Positions 27,485-37,167 of a stretch of 43,089 bases of DNA are shown here, one piece after another. A program made the translations under genes and the position numbers. The DNA is from Lachnospiraceae bacterium. Its GTDB lineage: Bacteria > Bacillota > Clostridia > Lachnospirales > Lachnospiraceae. Every line of letters begins with the position of its first letter. Position 1 is the first letter of the stretch. The stretch spans positions 1 through 43,089 of the forward strand of contig JAILEN010000033.1 of NCBI GenBank assembly GCA_024687655.1. Direction: 5' to 3'. The notes beneath the pieces were generated by a model. The model searched no databases and was not told where the DNA came from. It saw only the letters and a program-made list of their open reading frames with translations.

Positions 27485-29029
27485 ATGAAAAAACTGGGAT
27501 GGATCGAAAAATACTTTGAACCTGCCATCAGCATTTTTTGCCTGGTGATCACCATCTGCGGAGTGATCACCTCCATATATATGAACTTTGTGGGCAGGTC
27601 TCTGTGGTTTGATGAGGCGGCACTGGCATATTCTCTGTCCACCAGGGATCTTTTTGAGCTGGCGAAAACGGGTCTGGATTATGTGCAGGCGGCACCCGTG
27701 GGGTGGCTGTGTCTGGAGAAGATCTTTACACTGATATTCGGTAATACGGACTTTGTACTGCGGATCCCCTCCATACTTTTTTATATCGGGGCGCTGGTCA
27801 TCATATATCTGTATTCCTCAGATATCCTGGACATGGATCTTCCGCTTTTGCCGGTGGCATTTACCGCCAGCATGCCTGTGCTGCTCCAGTATTCCAATAT
27901 GTTCAAGCCCTATATGGCGGACTGCTTTTTTACCATCCTTCTGCTCTATGTGTATTACGGTAAAAGAGAGGACGAGGTGGACAGCGGCACCCAGGCACTT
28001 TTGATGGGGGTCTTTTTCGGAGCGGTGATATGGTTTTCAAATCCCGCCTGCTTTGTGATAGGGGGTATTCTGGCAGCAGCCGGTATCTTTGCCCTGGCCG
28101 AAAGGGAGTGGAAGCGCTTTTCCTGCGCCGTACTGACGGCGATACCCGTGGCAGGCAGCTTTGCCTTTTACTATTTTTACTGGCTGGAGAAGGTGGATGA
28201 CGGCATGTTCGGCTTTTGGGCAAACTGGAGGTTTCCCCTTTTTCCCAAGAACATGGATGACATAGCCCAGTTCTATCTCATGGGCGCCACCCTGATGCAG
28301 CCCTTCTACAGGCTGAAATGGATCATAGCTGCCATAGTTGCAGCCGGCTTTGTTTTCTGTATCTACTGGAAATCGGAGCAGATGATCGCCATATACATAA
28401 CCCTGTTTCTGGCGGCCTTCGCATCCTCCCTGGGGATGTTCCCCGTCAACAAGAGGATGTGGCTTTTCATCTATCCCCTGCTTACGCTGATAGTATTTTT
28501 CATCGGCCACAAGGCCTGGGATTTCTGTGATGTACGAGACTGGGATGTGCTGACAAAGCTGGTGGTTTTGATCATGGCCTTTGCCTGCCTTTTAAACGGC
28601 GGCATACGCTATTACATGCATGAGGAAAATGTATGGTGGCCCCGCTATGAGGTAAAGGGCGAGTATGAATACCTTTGCTCACAGCTTAAGGAGGGAGACC
28701 GGGTGTATGTATTCTCGGCGGCTGCTCCCATGTTTTTATACTACAATGACTACGAGACCGAGCTTATCAGTCCCAGAGACGAGCATATCCCGCCCCACTA
28801 TGACGTGAAGGTGTATGTGGGAGATGAGCCCCTGGGTGAGGCCTTTAATTGCAGGGAGGATATGGACTTTATTTTGGAGGGAGACGACTGCTATATCGTG
28901 ATGTCCGATACCTGGGACGACCCCGCAGCCAGCAAGGTGCTCTGGGATACTACGGCAGAGCACGGTACCATGGAGCAGATATATTTTGAGCATGATACAC
29001 CGCTTTATCACTTTGTGAAGAACAAATGA
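27485..29029 (+). CDS. GT-C glycosyltransferase candidate (PMT/ArnT-like)
   Basis: First loop GRSLWFDEAALAYSLSTRDLFEL with acidic FDEA motif; multi-TM; soluble C-terminus. Confidence 0.78.
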   Translation: MKKLGWIEKYFEPAISIFCLVITICGVITSIYMNFVGRSLWFDEAALAYSLSTRDLFELAKTGLDYVQAAPVGWLCLEKIFTLIFGNTDFVLRIPSILFYIGALVIIYLYSSDILDMDLPLLPVAFTASMPVLLQYSNMFKPYMADCFFTILLLYVYYGKREDEVDSGTQALLMGVFFGAVIWFSNPACFVIGGILAAAGIFALAEREWKRFSCAVLTAIPVAGSFAFYYFYWLEKVDDGMFGFWANWRFPLFPKNMDDIAQFYLMGATLMQPFYRLKWIIAAIVAAGFVFCIYWKSEQMIAIYITLFLAAFASSLGMFPVNKRMWLFIYPLLTLIVFFIGHKAWDFCDVRDWDVLTKLVVLIMAFACLLNGGIRYYMHEENVWWPRYEVKGEYEYLCSQLKEGDRVYVFSAAAPMFLYYNDYETELISPRDEHIPPHYDVKVYVGDEPLGEAFNCREDMDFILEGDDCYIVMSDTWDDPAASKVLWDTTAEHGTMEQIYFEHDTPLYHFVKNK

Positions 29030-29032
29030 TAA

Positions 29033-29060
29033 AAGATTCTTCGCTGCGTTCAGAATGACA
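29033..29060. repeat. Copy of a short interspersed repeat of the TCATTCTGA(G/A)CG..GCGAAGAATCTT type
   Basis: aagattcttcgctgcgttcagaatgaca; reverse strand translates to CHSERSEES, a recognisable spurious-ORF signature. Confidence 0.6.
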
Positions 29061-29073
29061 ACAGTATGGATTG

Positions 29074-30312
29074 ATGGATAGATACAGCATATCGAAAACC
29101 AAATATTTTGTGATGCTTCTGGCGGCGGTGGCGGTGGGGATGTTCATTTACGAGCTAGCCTGCTGCCGGGAGTTTATCGCCTATATGGATGGTTATTATA
29201 CCTACAAGTATCTGCCGGATTTTATCATAGATCACAATTTTGACTACTATGTAAAGTTTCCAATGGGCACCTCCATGTGCGAGCTGCCATTCTTTCTGGT
29301 GGCCCATGTCATCACTCTGATTATGGACCCCTTACATGCCACCGGCTTCGGCGGCGCCTATGAGACTGCCATCGGAGTCTGCGGTATCTTTTATTTCTGC
29401 CTGGGCTTTTCGTTTTTATACGCCACATTAAAAAAGGTCTTTGGCGGAAGCGCCGCTTTTTTGACATGTCTCTGCCTCATGCTGGGGACACCGCTTATCC
29501 TCTACGGATCGAAATATGCCGCATTTTCCCATATCTACACCTTTGCCGTTTCGGCGATCCTTTTATACCTGAGTAAGATCATTGACAGCAGTCATTTTGA
29601 AAAAGCCATAAGTCTGGTCATGGGAATATGCGTGGGGCTTCTTTTTCTGATAAGGAATGTAAACGTATTCTTTGTGCTCATCTATGTGCTTATGTATGCG
29701 GCGATCAGGGGTGAGTACGGCGAGCACTTTAAAAAGCTGTTCAGTCCAAACCGCCTGCCCTATAATGCGGTGGGGGCCCTGATGACCATCCTGCCCCAGC
29801 TGTATCACTGGCACAGGATCCTGGGAAGCTGGCTTCCCAACACCTATTCTGATGAGAGCTTTATCTATGCCGCTTCTCCCAAAATGTATGATGTATGGTT
29901 CTCCGACGCCAAGGGATATTTTATTTTTGCGCCGGTGATGATACTGTCGGTTTTGGGTTTTTTCTTTTTGCCGCGTACTGACGGGAAAAAGTACATGGCA
30001 GCCTCTGCTCTGCTTTTTGTTTTCGAATCCTACATGACCGCAGCCTGGTGGTGCTGGTGGATGGGAGGAGTGTATTCCATCAGGAGCTTTCTGGACATAA
30101 CCGTTTTCATGGCCATACCCATGTGCGGCTTTTTTGTCTGGTATTTGAAAATGGTTTCCAAAAGGGGGATGGCGGTTTTGATCCCGGGGATCATTACGGT
30201 CGCGATATTTTTCTACATCAATTTTGCCCTGCTCCGCGGGGCTGAAAAGGGTATCATCAATGAGACCCTGTCCTCCTGGTGGCAGATCAGGCAGTCGCTT
30301 TTGTTAAGGTAG
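29074..30312 (+). CDS. Polytopic membrane protein, GT-C-like candidate
   Basis: Multi-TM; first loop YMDGYYTYKYLPDFIIDHNFDYYVKFPMGTSMCELPFF; ATG at 29074. Confidence 0.7.
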   Translation: MDRYSISKTKYFVMLLAAVAVGMFIYELACCREFIAYMDGYYTYKYLPDFIIDHNFDYYVKFPMGTSMCELPFFLVAHVITLIMDPLHATGFGGAYETAIGVCGIFYFCLGFSFLYATLKKVFGGSAAFLTCLCLMLGTPLILYGSKYAAFSHIYTFAVSAILLYLSKIIDSSHFEKAISLVMGICVGLLFLIRNVNVFFVLIYVLMYAAIRGEYGEHFKKLFSPNRLPYNAVGALMTILPQLYHWHRILGSWLPNTYSDESFIYAASPKMYDVWFSDAKGYFIFAPVMILSVLGFFFLPRTDGKKYMAASALLFVFESYMTAAWWCWWMGGVYSIRSFLDITVFMAIPMCGFFVWYLKMVSKRGMAVLIPGIITVAIFFYINFALLRGAEKGIINETLSSWWQIRQSLLLR

Positions 30313-30315
30313 TAT

Positions 30316-31317
30316 ATGGATCACAAAACTTTTTTATCAAAACGGAATATCCATATGGCCTTTGCCATTATCTGGATCGTAGTTTTCCACATGAAGCTGG
30401 TCACCGGTATTGCGGGCCTGGATAAGCTCATTAATATAGGCTATGCCGGCAGCGACATATTCTATTTTGTATCCGGTATCGGGATCTGGTTTTCCCTGGA
30501 AAAAAGCGGGGACATCCTTTTGTATTATAAAAAAAGGCTGCTTCGGATCATGCCCATGTACTGGATATTTATGTGTTTCTGGATCCCCTTCAGGGTCGCC
30601 TTTTTTGAGATGAAGCCCCTGTATGTTGGCCTGAACGTCTTGGGTATAGCCGGGATCTTTGATATAGGTGAGGGCTTTAACTGGTATATCTCATTTTTGA
30701 TACTGTTTTATATTGTCGCTCCGCTGATAAAGTGGATGATGGATCTGCTGCCCGGCCCCACGGCTCTGCTTTTTATCTTTGCCCTGTTCTTTATCCTGGG
30801 ATATGTGCTGGTGGATGATCCCGACGTCATGATAGGCATTACTAGATTCCCCATTTTTGCCATGGGCATGCACTTCGGGAAAAGGATGACAAAAAAAGAG
30901 GATGGCAGGTTTTCGGTGCCGGAGGTGATATTCTGGCTTCTGATGATACCGGTGGGCATCGGACTGGGACTGTACTTTGGCGGGGATTTCCTCAAAAGCT
31001 GGAGCAACGGGCTTTTATGGTATCCCTATATCCTGAGCACCCCCGGCATATGCATGCTGCTTTCCATGATCTTTGCACCCCTGCCGGACTGGGTGAGCGC
31101 ACCCATGGATTTTATAGGCAAGCATACCCTGTCCATATACTTCATACATGTTTTCTTTTTTGAGATATATGAAAAATATCTTTTGGCAAATGGGTTTATT
31201 GAGCCTGAAGCCTGGCAGTGGTTTGTGATCCTGGCGGCAGTGGTGCCGGGGTGCATTGTTTTGGAACTTTTGACCCATCTTGTTACACTACCCTTTTTGG
31301 GAGGAGATAAGGATTGA
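30316..31317 (+). CDS. Acyltransferase-3 family membrane protein
   Basis: FLSKRNIHMAFAIIWIVVFHMKLVTGIAGLDKLINIGYAGSDIFYFVSGIGIWFSL, multi-TM. Confidence 0.85.
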   Translation: MDHKTFLSKRNIHMAFAIIWIVVFHMKLVTGIAGLDKLINIGYAGSDIFYFVSGIGIWFSLEKSGDILLYYKKRLLRIMPMYWIFMCFWIPFRVAFFEMKPLYVGLNVLGIAGIFDIGEGFNWYISFLILFYIVAPLIKWMMDLLPGPTALLFIFALFFILGYVLVDDPDVMIGITRFPIFAMGMHFGKRMTKKEDGRFSVPEVIFWLLMIPVGIGLGLYFGGDFLKSWSNGLLWYPYILSTPGICMLLSMIFAPLPDWVSAPMDFIGKHTLSIYFIHVFFFEIYEKYLLANGFIEPEAWQWFVILAAVVPGCIVLELLTHLVTLPFLGGDKD

Positions 31318-32390
31318 AAAAGAGAAATGTTTCCGTTGAATTTGCACGGCTTATAGCATGTATAGTTGTTATACTGTGCCACTGCAATTTCTTTGCGGTC
31401 TACGCCCCGGAGGATGAGTTTTTACATCGGGTGATGATCTCCCTTCTGGCTGATTCGGTGGGGATGTTCTGGCTCATCACAGGTTTTTATTTTTTGCAGG
31501 CAAAAAGCTATGGCAAGCTGTGGCTCGGCACATTAAAAAAGGTGATCCTGCCGGGACTTGCCATCATACTGTTTACCCGGTTTTTCACGGACCCCATTAT
31601 AAACGGAGTGCCTTTTTCCGAGAATCCTGCACTGCAGCCTGAGGAGATCAAAAGGTTCTTTTTATCCCTGATCACCTTCAGGGAGACGGGGATATACTGG
31701 TATGTGTTTGCCTATATCCTGGTGGTACTGATCCAGCCCGTCCTTAAAAAACTGGGGGAGTGGCTGGACAGGGGCGCGGTGCGTCAGCTGCTTTTTGTTA
31801 TCATTACCCTGGTGCTTTTGATAGCAAACGATTTTTCCAATAACGGACTCTGCCATTTTTCCTATTCGGGGATATTTGTGCTGATACCTGCTGCCATAGA
31901 GGTAATGTGGGGACACATCATCTACCAAAACAGAAAATGGCTCATGTCACTCACCATGCTGGTGGCCCAGCTGATCCTTTTTGTGGGAGTTTTGATGGGA
32001 CGGGTGGCCGTCTATTCATACATGCTGAAGCAGGATATGTCCTCCCATGTGGTGTCCTGGTATACAGGCTTCGGATTTGTGATGGCAACTCTGGTGACCC
32101 TGATATGTATGCAGATCGTCAGGGAAGACAGGGAGCACAGCTTTGATGATGCCATCAGATATCCGGCCGGATACACCTATCCCGTGTACCTGATCCACCC
32201 GTTTTTGCTGTCCTTCGCCAGGGTCAGGGGATTGTTTAAAGCCATGAGCGAATGGCTTTCCAACATTTTCTCTACAGGGGTATCTGCAGTTTTTTCTGTG
32301 CTGATAGCAACACTGATATTTTACTTTTCATCCCTGGTCATCGCCATGGCCCTGAGGTGGCTTTGCAATAAATGCTTTAAAACCACATAA
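31314..32390 (+). CDS. Acyltransferase-3 family membrane protein
   Basis: VSVEFARLIACIVVILCHCNFFAVYAPEDEFLHRVMISLLADSVGMFWLITGFYFLQ; TTG start in TTGA overlap with upstream stop, SD gggagga. Confidence 0.85.
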   Translation: MKKRNVSVEFARLIACIVVILCHCNFFAVYAPEDEFLHRVMISLLADSVGMFWLITGFYFLQAKSYGKLWLGTLKKVILPGLAIILFTRFFTDPIINGVPFSENPALQPEEIKRFFLSLITFRETGIYWYVFAYILVVLIQPVLKKLGEWLDRGAVRQLLFVIITLVLLIANDFSNNGLCHFSYSGIFVLIPAAIEVMWGHIIYQNRKWLMSLTMLVAQLILFVGVLMGRVAVYSYMLKQDMSSHVVSWYTGFGFVMATLVTLICMQIVREDREHSFDDAIRYPAGYTYPVYLIHPFLLSFARVRGLFKAMSEWLSNIFSTGVSAVFSVLIATLIFYFSSLVIAMALRWLCNKCFKTT

Positions 32391-32404
32391 AAACGTGGTA
32401 TAAT
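32376..32404 (+). promoter_or_regulatory. Promoter TTTAAA-17-TATAAT for SGNH esterase copy 1
   Basis: -35 at 32376-32381 (inside the 3' end of the upstream gene), -10 at 32399-32404; from -10 to ATG 45/46 identical to copy 2. Confidence 0.8.
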
Positions 32405-32444
32405 CTGTCGGCGAGTTTTCAAAAGGAAAGAGGTTTTACGAAGG

Positions 32445-33818
32445 ATGGTTTTTAAGAGATCATTGGCCATGGTCCTGGCAGTATCGGCTGTGGTATGCAG
32501 TGTATTTTGTGCCCCCATGTCGGCGGAGGCCAAAAAAGATAAAAAAGAAAAGAAGGAAGAGGTAGTACAGGAGACCCGCCTGAAGCTTACCTATGACGAT
32601 CGGTACACCTTTGATTCCCCAATTAAAAACATTGAACAGGTAAAGATAGAATCCAGGATCCCCGGCACAAAGGTGCCGGATGTGGCTGTGCTTATCAGCG
32701 AGGATAAGAATAAGATTGCGGCCACCGGTTGCGGAGTGGCCAGGGTGACCCTTAAAGGCGGTGAGGTCTACAGAGTGGCGGTGAAGTCTGCCCCCATCAG
32801 CCTGATCCTTATGATAGGCCAGAGTAATATGGAGGGAGGCTGTTCCGTTAAGGAGGAGGTGGACCTCTACAAGTCCCAGCAGATATTAAGCCCTGAGGGG
32901 ACGGTGTATTCCACCTATGCTCCCGCCTATGGCTTTAACTGCAAATACGTGGGCTACTACAATGAAAAGCTGACCTTAAAGCTTAACAATGCAAATAAAT
33001 TCATACCCGAAACCCTGACAGCCAACGGTTCAAAGCATTCATACCGCCATACCAATAACCTTACCGACGCCTCAGTTACCGGCGGTAAGAACGGCATGGA
33101 TGGAGCCTTTGGATATAATTGGTGCAAACTTACAAAGGAAAAGGTGTGGCTCATAAACGCCGCCAACTCCGGATCCTCCATCTTAGAATGGCAGCCCGAA
33201 GCAAACAGCTACTACGACAGGGCCATGGGCCTGTACCATAGGGCTATGGGTGTGCTGGATGCCGAGATAGAAGCAGGTCATTATGAGTTAAGCCAAAAGG
33301 GATACCTGTGGATGCAGGGAGAGACTGACAGTGAGATGAAGGGTACGGACTACTATATGCAATATGTCCGACTCCACAACGCCCTTAAGGCCGGCATGTA
33401 CGGAAGCGAATATAAAAATCTTAAAAAGCCAATTTCCTTTGCAGGACTGTGCATGATCAGAAATGTGGAAAAGTCCATTTTGCCCTATACCAGAGAGGTC
33501 TACGACGATTTCAAATCCAATGGACCCAGAGAGGCATACAAGGAGATCGCCAGATCCGAAAACAAGATGCTCAAGGACGTTATCATGGCTACCGATGTTG
33601 AGGAGAAGTGGGCATCTGATGAGGATGTTGCCGAATACTTCGAGGATGCATATGGTTCCGTGAAAAAATACAACAAGTACAATCCCATGGTAAAGGAAGT
33701 CGAAGCTTTGCCCCAGAGCGTGGCGGATGTTCACGACAACATCCATTACAAGCAGTTGGGTTACAACGAGATCGGCCGCACTGCGGCCCTGGAGATATGT
33801 GATTACTTAGGCTACTGA
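32445..33818 (+). CDS. Secreted SGNH-type carbohydrate esterase (sialate O-acetylesterase/SASA-like), copy 1
   Basis: Signal peptide MVFKRSLAMVLAVSAVVCSVFCAPMSAEAKK; ISLILMIGQSNMEGG; WLINAANSGSSILEW; GYLWMQGETDSEM; DNIHYKQLGYNEIGR. Confidence 0.87.
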   Translation: MVFKRSLAMVLAVSAVVCSVFCAPMSAEAKKDKKEKKEEVVQETRLKLTYDDRYTFDSPIKNIEQVKIESRIPGTKVPDVAVLISEDKNKIAATGCGVARVTLKGGEVYRVAVKSAPISLILMIGQSNMEGGCSVKEEVDLYKSQQILSPEGTVYSTYAPAYGFNCKYVGYYNEKLTLKLNNANKFIPETLTANGSKHSYRHTNNLTDASVTGGKNGMDGAFGYNWCKLTKEKVWLINAANSGSSILEWQPEANSYYDRAMGLYHRAMGVLDAEIEAGHYELSQKGYLWMQGETDSEMKGTDYYMQYVRLHNALKAGMYGSEYKNLKKPISFAGLCMIRNVEKSILPYTREVYDDFKSNGPREAYKEIARSENKMLKDVIMATDVEEKWASDEDVAEYFEDAYGSVKKYNKYNPMVKEVEALPQSVADVHDNIHYKQLGYNEIGRTAALEICDYLGY

Positions 33819-33831
33819 TGCCCGAAATCAT

Positions 33832-33860
33832 TTGCAAACCACTGTTGATTCTGATATACT
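33832..33860 (+). promoter_or_regulatory. Promoter TTGCAA-17-TATACT directly upstream of the GT2 ATG
   Basis: -35 33832-33837, -10 33855-33860, ATG at 33871. Confidence 0.72.
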
Positions 33861-33870
33861 TTTGCCCGTT

Positions 33871-34602
33871 ATGAATACATTATATATAATAATCCCGGCT
33901 TATAATGAAGAAAAAAATATAGAAGGACTGATACGAGACTGGCACCCCGTAGTGGAAAAATACGGGGATCCCCAGACCTCCCGTCTGGTGCTCATAAACG
34001 ACGGTAGCAAGGACAATACCTATGATATTGCAAAAAAGTGCGAGGAAACCTATCCACTGCTTACTGTTTTGACCAAGGAGAATTCCGGTCATGCCCCTAC
34101 CTGTATGTATGGATATAACTATGCCATCGAGCAGGGTGCGGATTATATCTTCCAGACTGATTCCGACGGCCAGACCCTTCCAGATGAGTTCGCTCCCTTT
34201 TATGAGGCCATAGCTGACCATGATGTGGTAATGGGTGTCAGGCACAAGAGGGGTGACGGCACTGGCCGCCTTATCATAAGCAGGGTTCTGCGCCTGGTGG
34301 TCAAAATGACCTATCACGTCAACGTGCCCGACAGTAATGTGCCCTATCGTCTTATGCGCTCGGATGCACTTGCGGAAGCCCTTAAGCTGGTTCCCCAGGA
34401 TTATGCCCTTGCCCAGGTGGTCTTATCCGCTGTTTTTGAAAAGTTGAAGAAGCGCACCTGCTATCTGCCCATATCCTTTGTATCCAGGGAAGCCGGCGAG
34501 AGCATGTATAATATAGGCAAGTTTTTCGGCATAGGCTTTCATGCCCTGGGCGAATTTGTTTCTATCAATAAAGACATAGACGCCAAAATGAAAAACCATT
34601 GA
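33871..34602 (+). CDS. GT2 glycosyltransferase, polyprenyl-phosphate-sugar synthase-like
   Basis: MNTLYIIIPAYNEEKNIEGLIRDW, LVLINDGSKDNTYDIA, YIFQTDSDGQTLPDEF; earlier TTG in the ORF track coincides with the -35 box. Confidence 0.85.
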   Translation: MNTLYIIIPAYNEEKNIEGLIRDWHPVVEKYGDPQTSRLVLINDGSKDNTYDIAKKCEETYPLLTVLTKENSGHAPTCMYGYNYAIEQGADYIFQTDSDGQTLPDEFAPFYEAIADHDVVMGVRHKRGDGTGRLIISRVLRLVVKMTYHVNVPDSNVPYRLMRSDALAEALKLVPQDYALAQVVLSAVFEKLKKRTCYLPISFVSREAGESMYNIGKFFGIGFHALGEFVSINKDIDAKMKNH

Positions 34603-34604
34603 CT

Positions 34605-36131
34605 ATGAAGCAAAAAAATGATCAAAAGGAAAGCCTGCTCAAGCTCTTCTACTACATCCTTTCCGTAGCGGCAGGCATCATAATCATAAATAACGTCTTT
34701 ATGTCCGGTGTCACCTATGTGACAAAAAAGGATTTTTTTCTGCCTGCCATAGAGACCATGGCCATAGCGCTGCTTTTAATCTTTGCCCTGGTCCATAATC
34801 GTTTTTCTTTTTTTAAACCCCACATCCCCATACCCGTTATACTGGTAGTTTTTTTTGCATACCAGATATTGGTATCCAAAAGCATAATGTTTTTGACAGC
34901 CACCTGGGATGCAGGCACTGTGTTGGACAACGTGATCCTCATAGAGCGGGGTCTGTATGATGTGGCTTATATGGACTATTTTTCCCACTATACCTACAAC
35001 GACGGGATATTCTTGCTGGAATACTGCCTTGCAGTTATCCTGGACAATATGGGTATTTTGACCCAGTATAACATGATCCTTGCCATGATCGTGCTGCAAA
35101 GTGCCGCCAATACTGCGGTGGCCTGGCTTGTATATGATGTGTTAAAAAGGCTTCATGACAGACAGATCGGTTACCTGGGACTTTGGGTGTACATCCTCTG
35201 GTTTGGACTCATCGGCTGGCAGAGCGTGGTCTACAATGATATGACCTCCATCATCTTTCCCATAGGGGCCTTCGACCTGTACCTGCGGCGTGACAGCTCA
35301 AGGTGGGACTACCCCAAATGGATAGGCATTTTCGTCCTGGTATTTATGGGCTACAAGATAAAGCCCACAGTCCTTATAATCCTCATAGCCATCGGCATGA
35401 GTGAGGGATTTCGTTTTCTTATCCAAAGGGATGAATTAAAAGAGCATGGTTACGAGATCCTAAGCACCCTCCTTTCGGCAGTGGCTGTTTTTGCGCTGGT
35501 AAGCTCAATTTTTGCGGCCACCCTGGATGCCACGCCCCTTAAGATAAACGAGGAGCTCAATACCGGCCCCCTTCATATGCTTATGATGGGAATGAATGAT
35601 GCAAATGACGGCTGCTTTGTGTATACTGACGTAACCTATTCCTTTAGCTATGAGACAAAACAGGAGCGGACCCAGGCGCAGCTTCTGCGCATAAAAAGCC
35701 GCTTTGAAAACTATACCCCCCAGCGGTTTTTAAGCTTTATAAGCAAAAAAGCCCTGGTGGTCTTTAACGACGGATCCTTTGCCTGGGGTGAGGAGGCCGG
35801 CTTTTATGATAGAAAATATACCCATGGCCCACTGTCGGATTTTTTCAAAAACATATACTACAATGAGGGCTCTGTTTTCCCGTGGAAGCTCAATATCTGG
35901 CAGCTTCTCTGGTATATGACACTGATACTTTTGTTTTTGGTGTCCAGACTCAAATATGATAAAAACACCCTGGTGCTGGCTCTGGCGGTAACCGGGATCT
36001 TTGTGTTTGATATGCTCTTTGAAGCCAGGGCAAGATATCTCATCGTGTATGTTCCCGTGATCATGATCCTTGCCATCCATGGCCTGTCCTCAATGATAGA
36101 GGAAAGGAGGCTTTCGGACCATGGATGCTAA
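34605..36131 (+). CDS. Polytopic membrane protein, GT-C-like candidate
   Basis: ~510 aa multi-TM; LIERGLYDVAYMDYFSHYTYNDGIFLLEY; follows GT2. Confidence 0.7.
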   Translation: MKQKNDQKESLLKLFYYILSVAAGIIIINNVFMSGVTYVTKKDFFLPAIETMAIALLLIFALVHNRFSFFKPHIPIPVILVVFFAYQILVSKSIMFLTATWDAGTVLDNVILIERGLYDVAYMDYFSHYTYNDGIFLLEYCLAVILDNMGILTQYNMILAMIVLQSAANTAVAWLVYDVLKRLHDRQIGYLGLWVYILWFGLIGWQSVVYNDMTSIIFPIGAFDLYLRRDSSRWDYPKWIGIFVLVFMGYKIKPTVLIILIAIGMSEGFRFLIQRDELKEHGYEILSTLLSAVAVFALVSSIFAATLDATPLKINEELNTGPLHMLMMGMNDANDGCFVYTDVTYSFSYETKQERTQAQLLRIKSRFENYTPQRFLSFISKKALVVFNDGSFAWGEEAGFYDRKYTHGPLSDFFKNIYYNEGSVFPWKLNIWQLLWYMTLILLFLVSRLKYDKNTLVLALAVTGIFVFDMLFEARARYLIVYVPVIMILAIHGLSSMIEERRLSDHGC

Positions 36132-37167
36132 GCGTAATACAGGCTTTGATATCGCAAAAGGCATCGCCTTTATCGGCGTGGTATGGGGACATTTTTTAAG
36201 TCCCTACGGCACCGTCATCATCTACACATTCAACCTGCCGCTGTTTTTTGTGGTCAGCGGTTTTTTCCTCAGTACAAAAAAGCCGGTGAGAGAGTATATC
36301 TTATCCAAGGTAAAGCAGCTTTTTCCGCCTTATTTCATTACAGGTGCCATAATGATAGTAATGGTCTATATCCAGGGACTTATGGCTGGTATGGATCCAC
36401 AGGAGGCTATGGGCCCTGCCATGGAGCGCACCGGCGCCCTGTTATACGGGACCGGGCTCATACCGACCCACCCTATGTTTGACGTGCCATTTGTAGGCCC
36501 CATATGGTTTCTGCCTGCCCTGTTTTTTGCACTTTTGATCGTAAGGGTCTGCATCATATCCCCGGTGGGTTACCTGGGTATAGCCGTCTGCGTGGCACTG
36601 GGATACTATTCCTCCCTTTATATCTGGCTTCCTATGGAGATACAGGCCGGTGCCGTGATGTCGGGATATGCGGCCATAGGCTATATTGTAAGAAGGATCA
36701 CTGAAGCCGTAAAAAAAGACAAGACCACCGTGCAAAACACGATGATCTGTCTGGGCGTTTTTATAATTACTCTGGTAGTCTGGCTTTTGTATCTTAGAGG
36801 GGAAAAGGAGAGCATCCTGTTTTGTATCAACCAGTATCCCCGTGGTCTGGTGGATTATTTCGGATCACCCTTTGCCATCTTTACGGTGATACTTTGCTCA
36901 ATACTTATCATTTCACACATACCGGTAGTGTCCACTTATCTTTCCTTCATAGGCAAAAACTCCCTTGTCATGCTCTGTGCACATGCGGTGGACACCATGA
37001 TGATCAGCTGGAGCTTTTATTTTGAAGCCTTTGATGAGATCACCTGGAGGGAGCTTTTACTGCTTACAGCTATAAAATTTGCCATCTATTCCGTGGTGGT
37101 CCTCATATATAACCTACTTCACCAGCATCTTGGAAAGCTTCCCGGGGATAAGTCCGATCAAAAATGA
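36121..37167 (+). CDS. Acyltransferase-3 family membrane protein
   Basis: GFDIAKGIAFIGVVWGHFLSPYGTVIIYTFNLPLFFVVSGFFLS; GPIWFLPALFFALLIVR. Confidence 0.87.
   Translation: MDAKRNTGFDIAKGIAFIGVVWGHFLSPYGTVIIYTFNLPLFFVVSGFFLSTKKPVREYILSKVKQLFPPYFITGAIMIVMVYIQGLMAGMDPQEAMGPAMERTGALLYGTGLIPTHPMFDVPFVGPIWFLPALFFALLIVRVCIISPVGYLGIAVCVALGYYSSLYIWLPMEIQAGAVMSGYAAIGYIVRRITEAVKKDKTTVQNTMICLGVFIITLVVWLLYLRGEKESILFCINQYPRGLVDYFGSPFAIFTVILCSILIISHIPVVSTYLSFIGKNSLVMLCAHAVDTMMISWSFYFEAFDEITWRELLLLTAIKFAIYSVVVLIYNLLHQHLGKLPGDKSDQK

Noticed and set aside
36183-36482. Alternative-frame small ORFs inside acyltransferase genes (e.g. 36183-36482)
   Set aside because: Same-strand out-of-frame ORFs in high-confidence CDSs, Arg/His-rich, no SD or domain.
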